In this document: one piece after another, positions 8,864-16,379 of the stretch
Layout: each line of letters opens with the position of its first letter
How positions within the stretch are numbered: position 1 is the first letter of the stretch
Source of the DNA: a delta proteobacterium ML8_F1
Lineage (GTDB): Bacteria; Bacillota; Clostridia; Peptostreptococcales; Acidaminobacteraceae
Assembly (NCBI GenBank): GCA_002029975.1
Contig: LQBE01000008.1
Location: 21,501-73,916, forward strand
Length of the DNA stretch: 52,416 nucleotides
Direction: 5' to 3'
The notes under the pieces: model-generated
Told to the model about the DNA's origin: nothing
Database searches by the model: none
The model's input: only the letters and a program-made list of their open reading frames with translations
Program-made: the position numbers and the translations under genes

Positions 8864-9432
8864 AACGGGTCGGTGTCATGGCTTCAGGCAACGGTTCGAA
8901 TTTCGAGGCGCTGCTCAAGGGAATCAAGGCCGAAGTGGTCCTGCTGCTGGTGAACAAAGACAACGCCTACGTGACTCAGAGGGCTGAAAGAAACGGGGTG
9001 CCGGTTGTCAATATCGGACTGGGCCATTTCAAGAGTCCCCGGGACCGGGACCAGAGGATTATCGGGGCGCTCAGGGAGCAGGCCGTTGATCTTGTGGTTC
9101 TGGCCGGCTACCTGGGGATTTTGAGCCCGGAGGTGATCAGGGCCTATCCCGGGAGAATTGTCAACATTCATCCCTCTCTGATTCCCAAATACGCCGGAAA
9201 GGGCTATTACGGCTCAAAGGTCCATGAGGCGGTCATCTTGAACAGGGAACCCTTCACCGGGGTCACCGTCCACTATGTGGATGAGGGCATTGACACCGGT
9301 GAGATTATTTCCCAGGAAAAAGTTCCGGTTCTTCCCACTGACACCCCGGATTCTCTGGGGAAAAGGGTGCTTGAAGTAGAGCACCGGCTTCTGGTGGAGA
9401 CAGTGAACCGGTTATTGGAGGCTTGGTCATGA
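8860..9432 (+). CDS. purN: Phosphoribosylglycinamide formyltransferase (folate-dependent)
   Basis: A 190-residue GAR transformylase that takes the formyl group from 10-formyl-tetrahydrofolate. Landmarks: the phosphate loop MASGNGSNFEALL at the N-terminus, NIHPSLIPKYAGKGYYG with the catalytic Asn-His, and TVHYVDEGIDTGEII with the catalytic Asp. It overlaps purM by ATGA at its start and purH by ATGA at its end. The formate-dependent alternative PurT is not present here. Confidence 0.97.
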   Translation: MKRVGVMASGNGSNFEALLKGIKAEVVLLLVNKDNAYVTQRAERNGVPVVNIGLGHFKSPRDRDQRIIGALREQAVDLVVLAGYLGILSPEVIRAYPGRIVNIHPSLIPKYAGKGYYGSKVHEAVILNREPFTGVTVHYVDEGIDTGEIISQEKVPVLPTDTPDSLGKRVLEVEHRLLVETVNRLLEAWS

Positions 9433-10931
9433 GAGCACTGATCAGTGTATCAAACAAGGAAGGCATTGTAGAGCTGGCCAGGCAGCTCAGGGCACTCAAG
9501 GTGGAGCTTGTTTCCACCGGGGGGACCTGTCAGCTGCTCAAGGATTCGGGAATCAAGGTCCAGAAGGTTTCGGAAGTCACGGGTTTTGAAGAAATCCTTG
9601 ATGGCCGGGTGAAAACACTGCATCCCAGGGTGCACGGCGGCATTCTGGCGGATCGTGACAATCCGGAGCATCTCAGGCAACTCAAGGCGAATCACATCGA
9701 GCCCCTGGATCTTGTCATTGTCAACCTCTATCCCTTCAGAGAGGTGGTTGAAGGAAAGCCCGCCTGTGATGAATTGATTGAGAATATCGACATCGGGGGG
9801 CCGGCAATGCTCAGGGCTGCCGCAAAAAACCACAAGCATGTGACGGTGGTGGTGGAGCCGGGGGACTATCAGCAGGTGCTCTCAGAGCTCAAGGCAGGAG
9901 GCGTGACCATGGCCCTGAGAAAAAAACTGGCAGTCAAGGCCTTTGAACATACCGCCAACTATGACACCCTCATTGGGGCCACCCTCAGGGACAGGATCCA
10001 CGAAGAATTTGAGCAGCACTACTTCAATTTTTCCTTCTCCGGATCACGACCCCTGAGATACGGCGAGAACCCCCATCAAGGGGCGGTCTATTACGGAGAA
10101 GCGCATCCCCTGGGATGCCTGCAGCTTTCAGGCAAGGAGCTGTCGTACAACAATCTCAACGATGTTTCCCGGGCTCTGGGTCTTCTCAGGGAATTCACCC
10201 TGCCCACCTCGGTGAATTTAAAACACGGCAACCCCTGTGGCGTCGCTTCGGCGGAAAATATTTCGCAAGCCTACCAAAAGGCCTATGAGGCGGATCCCGT
10301 GTCTGTTTTCGGAGGCATAGTGGCCCTTAACGGAAAAGTTGAAGAAGCCCTGGCCCGACAGCTCTACAGCACCTTCCTGGAGATTGTCATAGCGGAGGAA
10401 TTCTCTGACGGGGCTTTGAAGATACTTTCAGAGAAAAAAAATCTGAGGCTTCTGAAAAGTCGCGGCCACAGTCCGGTGGAATCCCGGGAAATCCGCTCAA
10501 TCCCCGGGGGAATACTGGTTCAGGAAAGGGATCAGTTTCTCCTGGAGAAATTCGAAGTGGTGACCCGGGAAAAACCCACTGTGGGGCTCATTGATGACCT
10601 GCACTTTGCTTACAAGGTGGTCAAGCATCAAAACTCCAACGCCATCTGCATTGCCAGTAATCTCAAAACCCTGGGTCTTGGCACCGGCCAGGTCAGCCGG
10701 GTCCAGGCCGTCAAAAACGCTCTGGAAATGGCTTTAGAGGATACAGAGGGGGCGGTCCTGGCCTCGGATGCCTTTTTCCCCTTCAGGGATGCGGTGGACA
10801 TGGCGGCACGAAAGGGCATCAAGGCCATCATTCAGCCCGGGGGTTCCCTTCGGGACAGGGAAATCATTGATGCCTGTGATGAACAGGGGATTGTGATGAT
10901 TTTTACAGGGCTGCGTCATTTCAAACATTAG
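9429..10931 (+). CDS. purH: Bifunctional AICAR transformylase / IMP cyclohydrolase
   Basis: A 500-residue enzyme for the last two steps to IMP. The N-terminal third (about 1-195) is the methylglyoxal-synthase-like cyclohydrolase with [16 protein letters not shown] and [14 protein letters not shown]. The rest is the AICAR formyltransferase with the [10 protein letters not shown] motif and a C-terminal [28 protein letters not shown] block. I use ATG 9429, which overlaps the purN stop and follows TTGGAGG; a TTG six bases upstream is in frame but less likely. Confidence 0.97.
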   Translation: [500 protein letters not shown]

Positions 10932-10941
10932 GAGGAAACCC

Positions 10942-12192
10942 ATGAGAATTATGATTCTAGGAAGCGGCGGAAGAGAGCATGCCATCGCTCTAGGTCTCAA
11001 GGCAAGTCCCGGACTGGAAAGGCTGTACTGTGTTCCGGGAAATCCGGGGATTGCCGAAGTCGCTGTCACGGCACCCATTGCCCTGGAAGACCACAAGGGA
11101 CTCCTGGCCTATGCCCGGGCCCAGCGCATCGATCTTGTAATCGTGGGGCCGGAACAGCCCCTGGTGGATGGCATTGCAGACCGATTCATGGAGGCGGGAA
11201 TCAAGGTTTTTGGTCCCACCAGCAAGGCGGCCCGGCTGGAGGGAAGCAAAATATTTTCCAAGGAATTCATGGTGCGACATGGCATCAGGACAGCACCCTA
11301 TGGGGTCTTTTCATCCAAGGAGGCCGCCCTCGACGGTCTCGAGGCGTTTACCTATCCTCTGGTGATCAAGGTGGACGGCCTGGCTGCAGGAAAAGGGGTT
11401 TTGATTCCCCGGAACCGGGAAGAAGCGGTGGCGGCCCTGATCCAGATTTTCGACGAGAGAAGGTTTTCCCAGGCCGGGGACAGGATCCTTGTGGAAGCCT
11501 TTGTCCAGGGATTTGAAGCGTCGATTCTGTGCCTGGTGGATCATGAGACCCTGATTCCCCTTGAAAGCGCCAGGGACTATAAAAAAGCCCTTGAAGGTGA
11601 CCAGGGGCTCAATACCGGGGGCATGGGCGCGATTTCTCCCAATGACACCCTGACCCCGGAGATCCAGGAACGCATCAAAGAAGAGGTTCTGGACAAAACC
11701 CTGAAGGGACTCAAGGAGGAGGGACTCAGCTACACCGGGGTCCTCTTCATCGGATTGATGATTGACGGGAATCATACGCCCCATGTTCTTGAATACAATG
11801 TCCGCTTTGGAGATCCGGAGACCCAGTCGGTGCTACCCCGGTTAAAGACAGATTTCATGCAGGTGGTGCAGGCCACGGTGGACAATCAACTCAGCGGTTT
11901 GGACCTTTCGTGGCGGGAGGAAATGGCCCTGACCGTCATTGTGGCTTCGGCGGGCTACCCTGAAAGCTATGAAAAGGGAGTGCCCATAGGGATAGAAGCC
12001 CTGGATGAAGGAATCGTGGTCTATCATTCCGGAACCCGCCTGGAGGCTGGAGAACTCGTCACTGCAGGGGGGCGGGTCCTGGGAATCACGGGTCTTGGCC
12101 TTTCTCTGGAGGAGCTCAGGGAGAAGGTCTACAGAAATCTTGAGGGCATTCACTTCAAGGGCATGCACTTCAGAAGGGATATCGGTCTTTAG
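10942..12192 (+). CDS. purD: Phosphoribosylamine-glycine ligase (GAR synthetase)
   Basis: A 416-residue ATP-grasp ligase joining phosphoribosylamine and glycine. It starts with MRIMILGSGGREHAIALGL, has the VGPEQPLVDG region, the ATP-grasp core VIKVDGLAAGKGV and the metal-binding EYNVRFGDPETQ. Length is normal. AGGAGG lies just before the ATG, in a 10-base gap after purH. It is the last purine gene of the cluster; purB, purA and guaA/B are not in the window. Confidence 0.97.
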   Translation: MRIMILGSGGREHAIALGLKASPGLERLYCVPGNPGIAEVAVTAPIALEDHKGLLAYARAQRIDLVIVGPEQPLVDGIADRFMEAGIKVFGPTSKAARLEGSKIFSKEFMVRHGIRTAPYGVFSSKEAALDGLEAFTYPLVIKVDGLAAGKGVLIPRNREEAVAALIQIFDERRFSQAGDRILVEAFVQGFEASILCLVDHETLIPLESARDYKKALEGDQGLNTGGMGAISPNDTLTPEIQERIKEEVLDKTLKGLKEEGLSYTGVLFIGLMIDGNHTPHVLEYNVRFGDPETQSVLPRLKTDFMQVVQATVDNQLSGLDLSWREEMALTVIVASAGYPESYEKGVPIGIEALDEGIVVYHSGTRLEAGELVTAGGRVLGITGLGLSLEELREKVYRNLEGIHFKGMHFRRDIGL

Positions 12193-12212
12193 CCTGGATT
12201 TTCAAATTCCTT

Positions 12213-12241
12213 TTGAATAAGAGACGCCTTATCGGTATAAT
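12213..12241 (+). promoter_or_regulatory. Sigma-A promoter for the cupin/phosphatase pair
   Basis: TTGAAT (12213-12218), a 17-base spacer and TATAAT (12236-12241) lie 23 bases before the cupin start. The small dyad TTCAAA-TTTGAA at the -35 side has no T-run, so a clear terminator for the purine operon is not seen. Confidence 0.65.
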
Positions 12242-12264
12242 GGAAAAAAAGGAGGTTGAAGGAT

Positions 12265-12612
12265 ATGATAGTAGGCCACGAAAAGGATCTTGAATATAAA
12301 ATCATGGTTGCTGAGGATGTCAAGGGTGCCGGAATGAAAAAACTGGTGGGTCCTGAAGAAGGATGGGAAAGTCATGTGATGCGCCAGGTGAATCTTGAAG
12401 CCAGGGGATATTCTCCGAAGCATCAGCACGACTGGCCCCATATCAATTATGTGCTCAAGGGGGAAGGGGTTATCTTCATAGAAGGCGAGGAGTACCCGGT
12501 GAAGCCAGGTTCCTATGCCTATATTCCCGCGGGCCGGCTCCATCAGTTCATCAACAGGACCGATGAGGAACTGAGCTTTATCTGCATTGTGCCGAAAGAG
12601 GGCCATTTATAG
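12265..12612 (+). CDS. Small single-domain cupin protein
   Basis: A 115-residue cupin. The beta-barrel motifs are visible: PKHQHDWPHINYVLKGEG (metal-site His pair in motif 1) and PGSYAYIPAGRLHQFINRT (third His, motif 2). ATG at 12265 is preceded by GGAGG nine bases upstream; an in-frame TTG at 12256 is less likely. Such small cupins bind a metal and act as dioxygenases, isomerases or ligand sensors; the substrate cannot be deduced. It is followed one base later by a histidine phosphatase gene, so the two are probably co-transcribed. Confidence 0.85.
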   Translation: MIVGHEKDLEYKIMVAEDVKGAGMKKLVGPEEGWESHVMRQVNLEARGYSPKHQHDWPHINYVLKGEGVIFIEGEEYPVKPGSYAYIPAGRLHQFINRTDEELSFICIVPKEGHL

Positions 12613-12613
12613 A

Positions 12614-13159
12614 ATGGTTTTTCACTTCATGAGGCATGGTCAGACAGACCACAATAAAGACGGGATTCTTCAGGGTCATCTCGACACCGCTCTCAATGAA
12701 AGGGGCAAAGCCCAGGTTTTTGAAGCGGTGAAGACCCTCAGGGCCCATGAATTTGATCTTGTCATCGCCTCTCCCCTGAAAAGGGCCTATGAAACCGGTA
12801 GAATCGTGGCGCAGGAGATTGACGCCCCTTTGCAGGTGAATCCCCATCTCAGGGAAAGGACCTTCGGAGAACTCGACGGGATGTCCTTTGCTCAAATCAG
12901 GACCCTGCACCCGGACTTCTGGGAGATTATCCGTCGGGATGACGGCAGAGTCACCCCGGGATGCGAGACCCTTGAGGAAGTGGAGCATCGGCTCAGGGCT
13001 TTCATCGAGGAGCTGCGGCCTCTGGGTCAGAGCAAAAAAATCCTGGTGGTTTCCCACGGGGCCACGGGTAGAATCCTCCATAAGCTCATCAACCGGGATG
13101 AGGCCTTTCATGAATTTGAAATAGAGAATTGCAAAATCATAGAATTTGAGCTAGACTGA
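12614..13159 (+). CDS. Histidine phosphatase family protein (phosphoglycerate mutase-like)
   Basis: A 181-residue member of the histidine phosphatase superfamily. The phosphohistidine motif is MRHGQTDHNKDG near the N-terminus, with the catalytic acid in LRERTFGELDG and the second His in VVSHGATGR. It lacks the length of a true cofactor-dependent phosphoglycerate mutase and resembles the broad GpmB/PhoE/CobC group, so a specific substrate should not be assumed. The start is taken as ATG 12614, right after the cupin stop; its ribosome site is weak, suggesting coupling to the cupin. Confidence 0.85.
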   Translation: MVFHFMRHGQTDHNKDGILQGHLDTALNERGKAQVFEAVKTLRAHEFDLVIASPLKRAYETGRIVAQEIDAPLQVNPHLRERTFGELDGMSFAQIRTLHPDFWEIIRRDDGRVTPGCETLEEVEHRLRAFIEELRPLGQSKKILVVSHGATGRILHKLINRDEAFHEFEIENCKIIEFELD

Positions 13160-13174
13160 ATGTCTCACCAAGTG

Positions 13175-13220
13175 AATAGGACAGTTCGAAAGCCTCCTGT
13201 CCAAAAAAATAAAACTAAGG
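13175..13220 (+). promoter_or_regulatory. PreQ1-I riboswitch
   Basis: A 6-bp stem GGACAG (13179-13184) with CTGTCC (13197-13202), a pyrimidine-flanked loop TTCGAAAGCCTC and an A-rich tail ending AAAACTAAGG (to 13220) match the compact preQ1-I aptamer, in which the tail folds back on the loop. It lies directly before queT and is followed by a terminator, so preQ1 should switch transcription off. Confidence 0.82.
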
Positions 13221-13235
13221 CATCCAAGGATTTTC

Positions 13236-13265
13236 AAGGCTGCCCGTAAAAGCAGCCTTTTTTCT
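13236..13265 (+). terminator. Terminator of the preQ1 riboswitch
   Basis: An 8-bp stem AAGGCTGC (13236-13243) with GCAGCCTT (13252-13259) is followed by TTTTTTCTTTT. It stands between the aptamer and queT and is the likely expression platform. Confidence 0.85.
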
Positions 13266-13290
13266 TTTGCCTCAAAAGGAGTAACGTCTG

Positions 13291-13752
13291 ATGATTGATA
13301 AAATGACCAAGATTGCCCTCACCGCCGCTCTATACGCAACACTGACCCTGGCCCTGGCCCCCATCAGCTATGGGAATATCCAGTTCAGGCTCTCGGAGGT
13401 TCTCACCCTGCTGGCCTTCTACAACCCGGTCTTCATTCCGGGAATCACCCTGGGGACCTTTATTGCCAATCTCTTCAGTCCCCTGGGAACAGTGGATGTG
13501 ATTTTTGGCACTCTGGCCACTTTTTTGAGTGTGGTCATGATCTCCCGCACCAGAAATTTCTACCTGGCGACCCTTTGGCCCACCCTTTTTAACGGGGTCA
13601 TTATCGGATGGGAGCTCAATCTGGTTTTCGGTCTGCCCCTGATGCTTTCCATGTTCCAGGTGGCCGCCGGAGAGTTTGTGGTGGTCTCCCTCCTCGGGAC
13701 CCTCATCTTCAAAAAGACCTTGAAAAACCATCGGTGGCTGCGGGAACAGTGA
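13291..13752 (+). CDS. queT: QueT-family queuosine precursor transporter (ECF S component)
   Basis: A 153-residue hydrophobic protein with about five to six membrane spans and the family start ALTAALYATLTLALAPISYGNIQFRLSEVL. QueT proteins are the substrate-binding S components of energy-coupling-factor importers for preQ1 or a related queuosine precursor; the shared ATPase/T module is encoded elsewhere. The preQ1-I riboswitch directly upstream supports the assignment. The site AAAGGAG precedes ATG 13291. No queuosine biosynthesis gene is adjacent, consistent with salvage. Confidence 0.92.
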   Translation: MIDKMTKIALTAALYATLTLALAPISYGNIQFRLSEVLTLLAFYNPVFIPGITLGTFIANLFSPLGTVDVIFGTLATFLSVVMISRTRNFYLATLWPTLFNGVIIGWELNLVFGLPLMLSMFQVAAGEFVVVSLLGTLIFKKTLKNHRWLREQ

Positions 13753-13811
13753 CACTGCCCGCGAATATATCCGGGGGATTTTCAGGGGAACCTCCCGCTG
13801 AAGACAAAAAA

Positions 13812-13820
13812 TGCTATAAT
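13812..13820 (+). promoter_or_regulatory. Extended -10 promoter before the DMT transporter
   Basis: TGC-TATAAT (13812-13820) is an extended -10 element, 31 bases before the GTG start. No good -35 box is seen. Confidence 0.5.
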
Positions 13821-13850
13821 AGAGACAAGAGACCATGAAGGAGGAAGACC

Positions 13851-14750
13851 GTGGGCGTTTTTCTGATGCTGCTGTCATCGCTATTTTTCACCCTGAGCAC
13901 TTTTTTTGGAAAGCTAGTGGCTAACACCACTGAAATGGATGCCATAATCACCTCCTTTGTGAGGTATTTTTTAGGCATGCTGGGTCTGGCAGTCTATATG
14001 AGACTCAAAGGAATTTCCTTCCGCCCGGTGAAGGCGGGGCCGGTCATCATAAGATCCCTGCTCAATGCCTCTGCTCTGATACTGCTGACGGGGTCGTTGA
14101 ATTTCACCACCATCACCAATGCCAACATGATCCATCTCACCTATCCGGTCTTCGTTTTTCTCTTTGCCCGGTTCATCACCGGCGAGAAACTGCGGCCCAT
14201 CGCTTTTTTTTATCTGTTTCTGATTCTGGTCGGGACCTATGTGGTTTCGGAACCAAACCTGGACCATATCAATGTGGGGGATCTCATTTCCTTCGCCTCG
14301 GCAATTTTTGCAGGGCTGGCCATTCTCTACCTCACCGAGGCGAGAAGAACAGACTCCACCATCACCATTTTATTCTATCTGATGTTCATCGGGACCCTGA
14401 TCAGCTTTCCCTTGATTGTCAAGGATCTCAAATACATAGCCTTTGACTCTTCAGGTATCGTGCTCCTGGCGGCGGGAGCGGGTTTTCTCGGGCAGCTGTT
14501 CACCACAGAGGGTTTCAAATATGTGGATTCACCCACGGGATCCATCCTTTCGTCGAGTCGCATGATCATGGCGGCCATCCTTGGTTATCTATTTTTGTCA
14601 GAACCCCTGAACCTTAGAATCATACTGGGGATAACCCTGATTCTTGCCGCCCTGGTAGGCGTCAGTGGCTACGGCGGTGTACTGAGGGAAAAATTCATGG
14701 GCAAGGAGCCTGAAAAAGCGGCCCGGGCGGAGGAAACCCCAAACGGGTAG
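13851..14750 (+). CDS. EamA/DMT-family membrane transporter
   Basis: A 299-residue protein with about ten membrane spans in two EamA repeats (about residues 1-135 and 148-278). The second repeat ends with the usual MIMAAILGYLFLSEPLNLRI stretch. The drug/metabolite transporter superfamily exports amino acids, metabolites or drugs; the substrate is unknown. The start is GTG 13851 with GGAGGA about seven bases upstream. The hydrophilic charged tail (after about 282) is cytoplasmic. Confidence 0.88.
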   Translation: MGVFLMLLSSLFFTLSTFFGKLVANTTEMDAIITSFVRYFLGMLGLAVYMRLKGISFRPVKAGPVIIRSLLNASALILLTGSLNFTTITNANMIHLTYPVFVFLFARFITGEKLRPIAFFYLFLILVGTYVVSEPNLDHINVGDLISFASAIFAGLAILYLTEARRTDSTITILFYLMFIGTLISFPLIVKDLKYIAFDSSGIVLLAAGAGFLGQLFTTEGFKYVDSPTGSILSSSRMIMAAILGYLFLSEPLNLRIILGITLILAALVGVSGYGGVLREKFMGKEPEKAARAEETPNG

Positions 14751-14895
14751 GTCTTCTGAAGGCAAAAAAAGCCCCAAAACCCCTGAAAGACTTCTCAGGT
14801 GGTGTAACCGGGGAGGTTTCGGTCCTAAAACGGGATGAAATTATTCTGTTTTTGAAGTATAATGGACACACAATAGATATTTTTGGGGGATTGAT
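14751..14895 (+). promoter_or_regulatory. Intergenic region with a possible promoter and small hairpins
   Basis: A TATAAT box (14858-14863) precedes the small membrane protein gene; the matching -35 (ATGAAA) is weak. The stretch also contains CCTGA/TCAGG (around 14790) enclosed by CCCC/GGGG runs, giving some RNA structure. There is no T-run terminator after the DMT gene that I can see, and I recognise no riboswitch. Confidence 0.35.
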
Positions 14896-15123
14896 ATGTA
14901 CAAATTTTACTCTTTTATCTTCTACGCAGGCATCGCGACATCTCTGTATAGCGGAATTGGACTCAAATTTGGACTCCTCGAAGAAACCGTTGCAGGGCTC
15001 TACGGAATCCTGGGACTCGTGGGGACGGGGCTGGGTTTTGCCGGAAGGAACTATATCTACAAAAAACAGGAACTCGAAAAGCAGATCAAGGCAAAAAAAG
15101 GGAAAAAGGTCAGTTCTCAGTGA
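14896..15123 (+). CDS. Small membrane protein of unknown function
   Basis: A 75-residue protein with a hydrophobic N-terminal segment (about 5-20), a second Gly-rich hydrophobic segment (about 33-50) and a strongly basic tail (KKQELEKQIKAKKGKK). The two spans with a positive end suggest a small inner-membrane hairpin protein. The gene has GGGGGA before its ATG, its own -10 box and a terminator overlapping its stop codon, which supports its being real. I do not recognise a family. Confidence 0.6.
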   Translation: MYKFYSFIFYAGIATSLYSGIGLKFGLLEETVAGLYGILGLVGTGLGFAGRNYIYKKQELEKQIKAKKGKKVSSQ

Positions 15124-15137
15124 ACTGGCCTTTTTTT
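15103..15137. terminator. Bidirectional terminator between the small membrane protein and alr
   Basis: GGTCAGTTC (15108-15116) pairs with GAACTGGCC (15122-15130), flanked by A5 on the left and T7 on the right, so it can stop transcription from both sides. It covers the last codons of the plus-strand gene. Confidence 0.85.
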
Positions 15138-15142
15138 GCGGG

Positions 15143-16291
15143 TTAAAGAATCTGGTTCAGGACCTGGGAGGGTTTTCCTCCCTCGTAGTAGACTCTGGGC
15201 ACCCTGGAACTGATCCGGGCGAGAATTTCATTCTTGTTGGTCCCGGCCAGGGCGGCCACCTCGGCCACAGGGAGGTTTTCCCCGAAGAGCACTGCCTCAT
15301 CCCCGGTCTTCGCCCCGTCAATTGCAGTGATATCCACCATCAGCTGGTCCATGCAGATGATGCCCACAATGGGGGCCTTGAGGCCTCTGATGAGGACATG
15401 TCCGCGATTGGAGAGATTCCTGGGGTACCCGTCACCGTAGCCCACGGGCAGGGTGGCGATGCGACGGCGCCCTCTGGCCCTGAAGGTGAAGTCGTAGCTC
15501 ACCCCTTCACCGGAATCCAGGACATTGATCTGGGATATTCTGCTTACAAAGCGGGCGACGGGTGACAAGTCCACGGCATCACTGTGGTAGGATTTCAGAC
15601 CGTAGAGGGCGGCCCCGGGTCGGATCATGTCCAGGCGGAAATCAGGGGAGTCAATGCCGGCGATGCTGTCGGCAATATGAACAAGGTCAAAGTCTGTCTC
15701 AAGGTCCTGGATGAAACGGGTGAAACGTTTCAGTTGCACGGCGTCATCCTCCGGGGAGGTCAGAGCCAGATGGGAGAAAATTCCCTCCACCTTGAGATTG
15801 GACAAGCCGAGGATTTGATGGATTTCCCGTCGGGAGACTTCATCGGGTTTGAAGCCCAGTCGATTGAATCCGGTGTTGACTTTAAGATGCACTCTGGGTT
15901 TGAGGCCCAGTTCCCCGCCGATTTTGTGCAGCAGCCGGGCCTGCTGCACACTGAAGAGGGTGAGAGTGATTTCCCGCAGGGCACCGGTCCTGAGGTAGGG
16001 GTCGGGGGTGTGTCCCATGACCAGGATTGCCGCTTTGGGGTTGTGGTCCTTGAGGGCCAGGGCTTCCAGGAGATTGGCGACGCCCAGGTAGCGAAGGCCT
16101 TCCTCCATGAGGGCATCTGAAACAGGGGCGGCTCCGAGGCCGTAGGCATTGGCCTTGACCACCCCGGTGACGGCAACGCCGGGTCCGATAAGGTTTTTGA
16201 TTGCCCTGAGGTTTCTCTTGAGGACATCGAGATCGATTTCGAGGAGGGTGTCCCTGAAAATCAGGGAGGGGTCATAGGGTTTTAAAAACAT
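15143..16291 (-). CDS. alr: Alanine racemase
   Basis: A 382-residue PLP enzyme interconverting L- and D-alanine for peptidoglycan. The PLP lysine lies in TGVVKANAYGLGA (about residue 45) at the start of the TIM barrel, and the second catalytic base Tyr in GEGVSYDFTF, followed by RRIATLPVGYGDGYPR and the CMDQLMVDIT region of the C-terminal barrel. ATG at 16291 follows AAAGGAG. It stands alone on the minus strand and is divergent from the M20 amidohydrolase. Besides wall synthesis it may serve use of D-alanine released by the peptidases downstream. Confidence 0.95.
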   Translation of the reverse strand: MFLKPYDPSLIFRDTLLEIDLDVLKRNLRAIKNLIGPGVAVTGVVKANAYGLGAAPVSDALMEEGLRYLGVANLLEALALKDHNPKAAILVMGHTPDPYLRTGALREITLTLFSVQQARLLHKIGGELGLKPRVHLKVNTGFNRLGFKPDEVSRREIHQILGLSNLKVEGIFSHLALTSPEDDAVQLKRFTRFIQDLETDFDLVHIADSIAGIDSPDFRLDMIRPGAALYGLKSYHSDAVDLSPVARFVSRISQINVLDSGEGVSYDFTFRARGRRRIATLPVGYGDGYPRNLSNRGHVLIRGLKAPIVGIICMDQLMVDITAIDGAKTGDEAVLFGENLPVAEVAALAGTNKNEILARISSRVPRVYYEGGKPSQVLNQIL

Positions 16292-16318
16292 TGTTTTCTC
16301 CTTTAGGGGTTTTAGTCA

Positions 16319-16347
16319 TTTACAAGCCCGGGACATTCTTATATCAT
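16319..16347 (+). promoter_or_regulatory. Sigma-A promoter of the M20 amidohydrolase gene
   Basis: TTTACA (16319-16324), a 17-base spacer and TATCAT (16342-16347) lie 32 bases before the ATG. Confidence 0.55.
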
Positions 16348-16379
16348 AATTGTAAAATACTGTCTTAAAGGGGTCAATC

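Noticed and set aside
14852-15565. 237-codon plus-strand frame across the small membrane protein and alr
   Set aside because: It spans a promoter, a terminator and the antisense of alr; no ribosome site or protein-like sequence.
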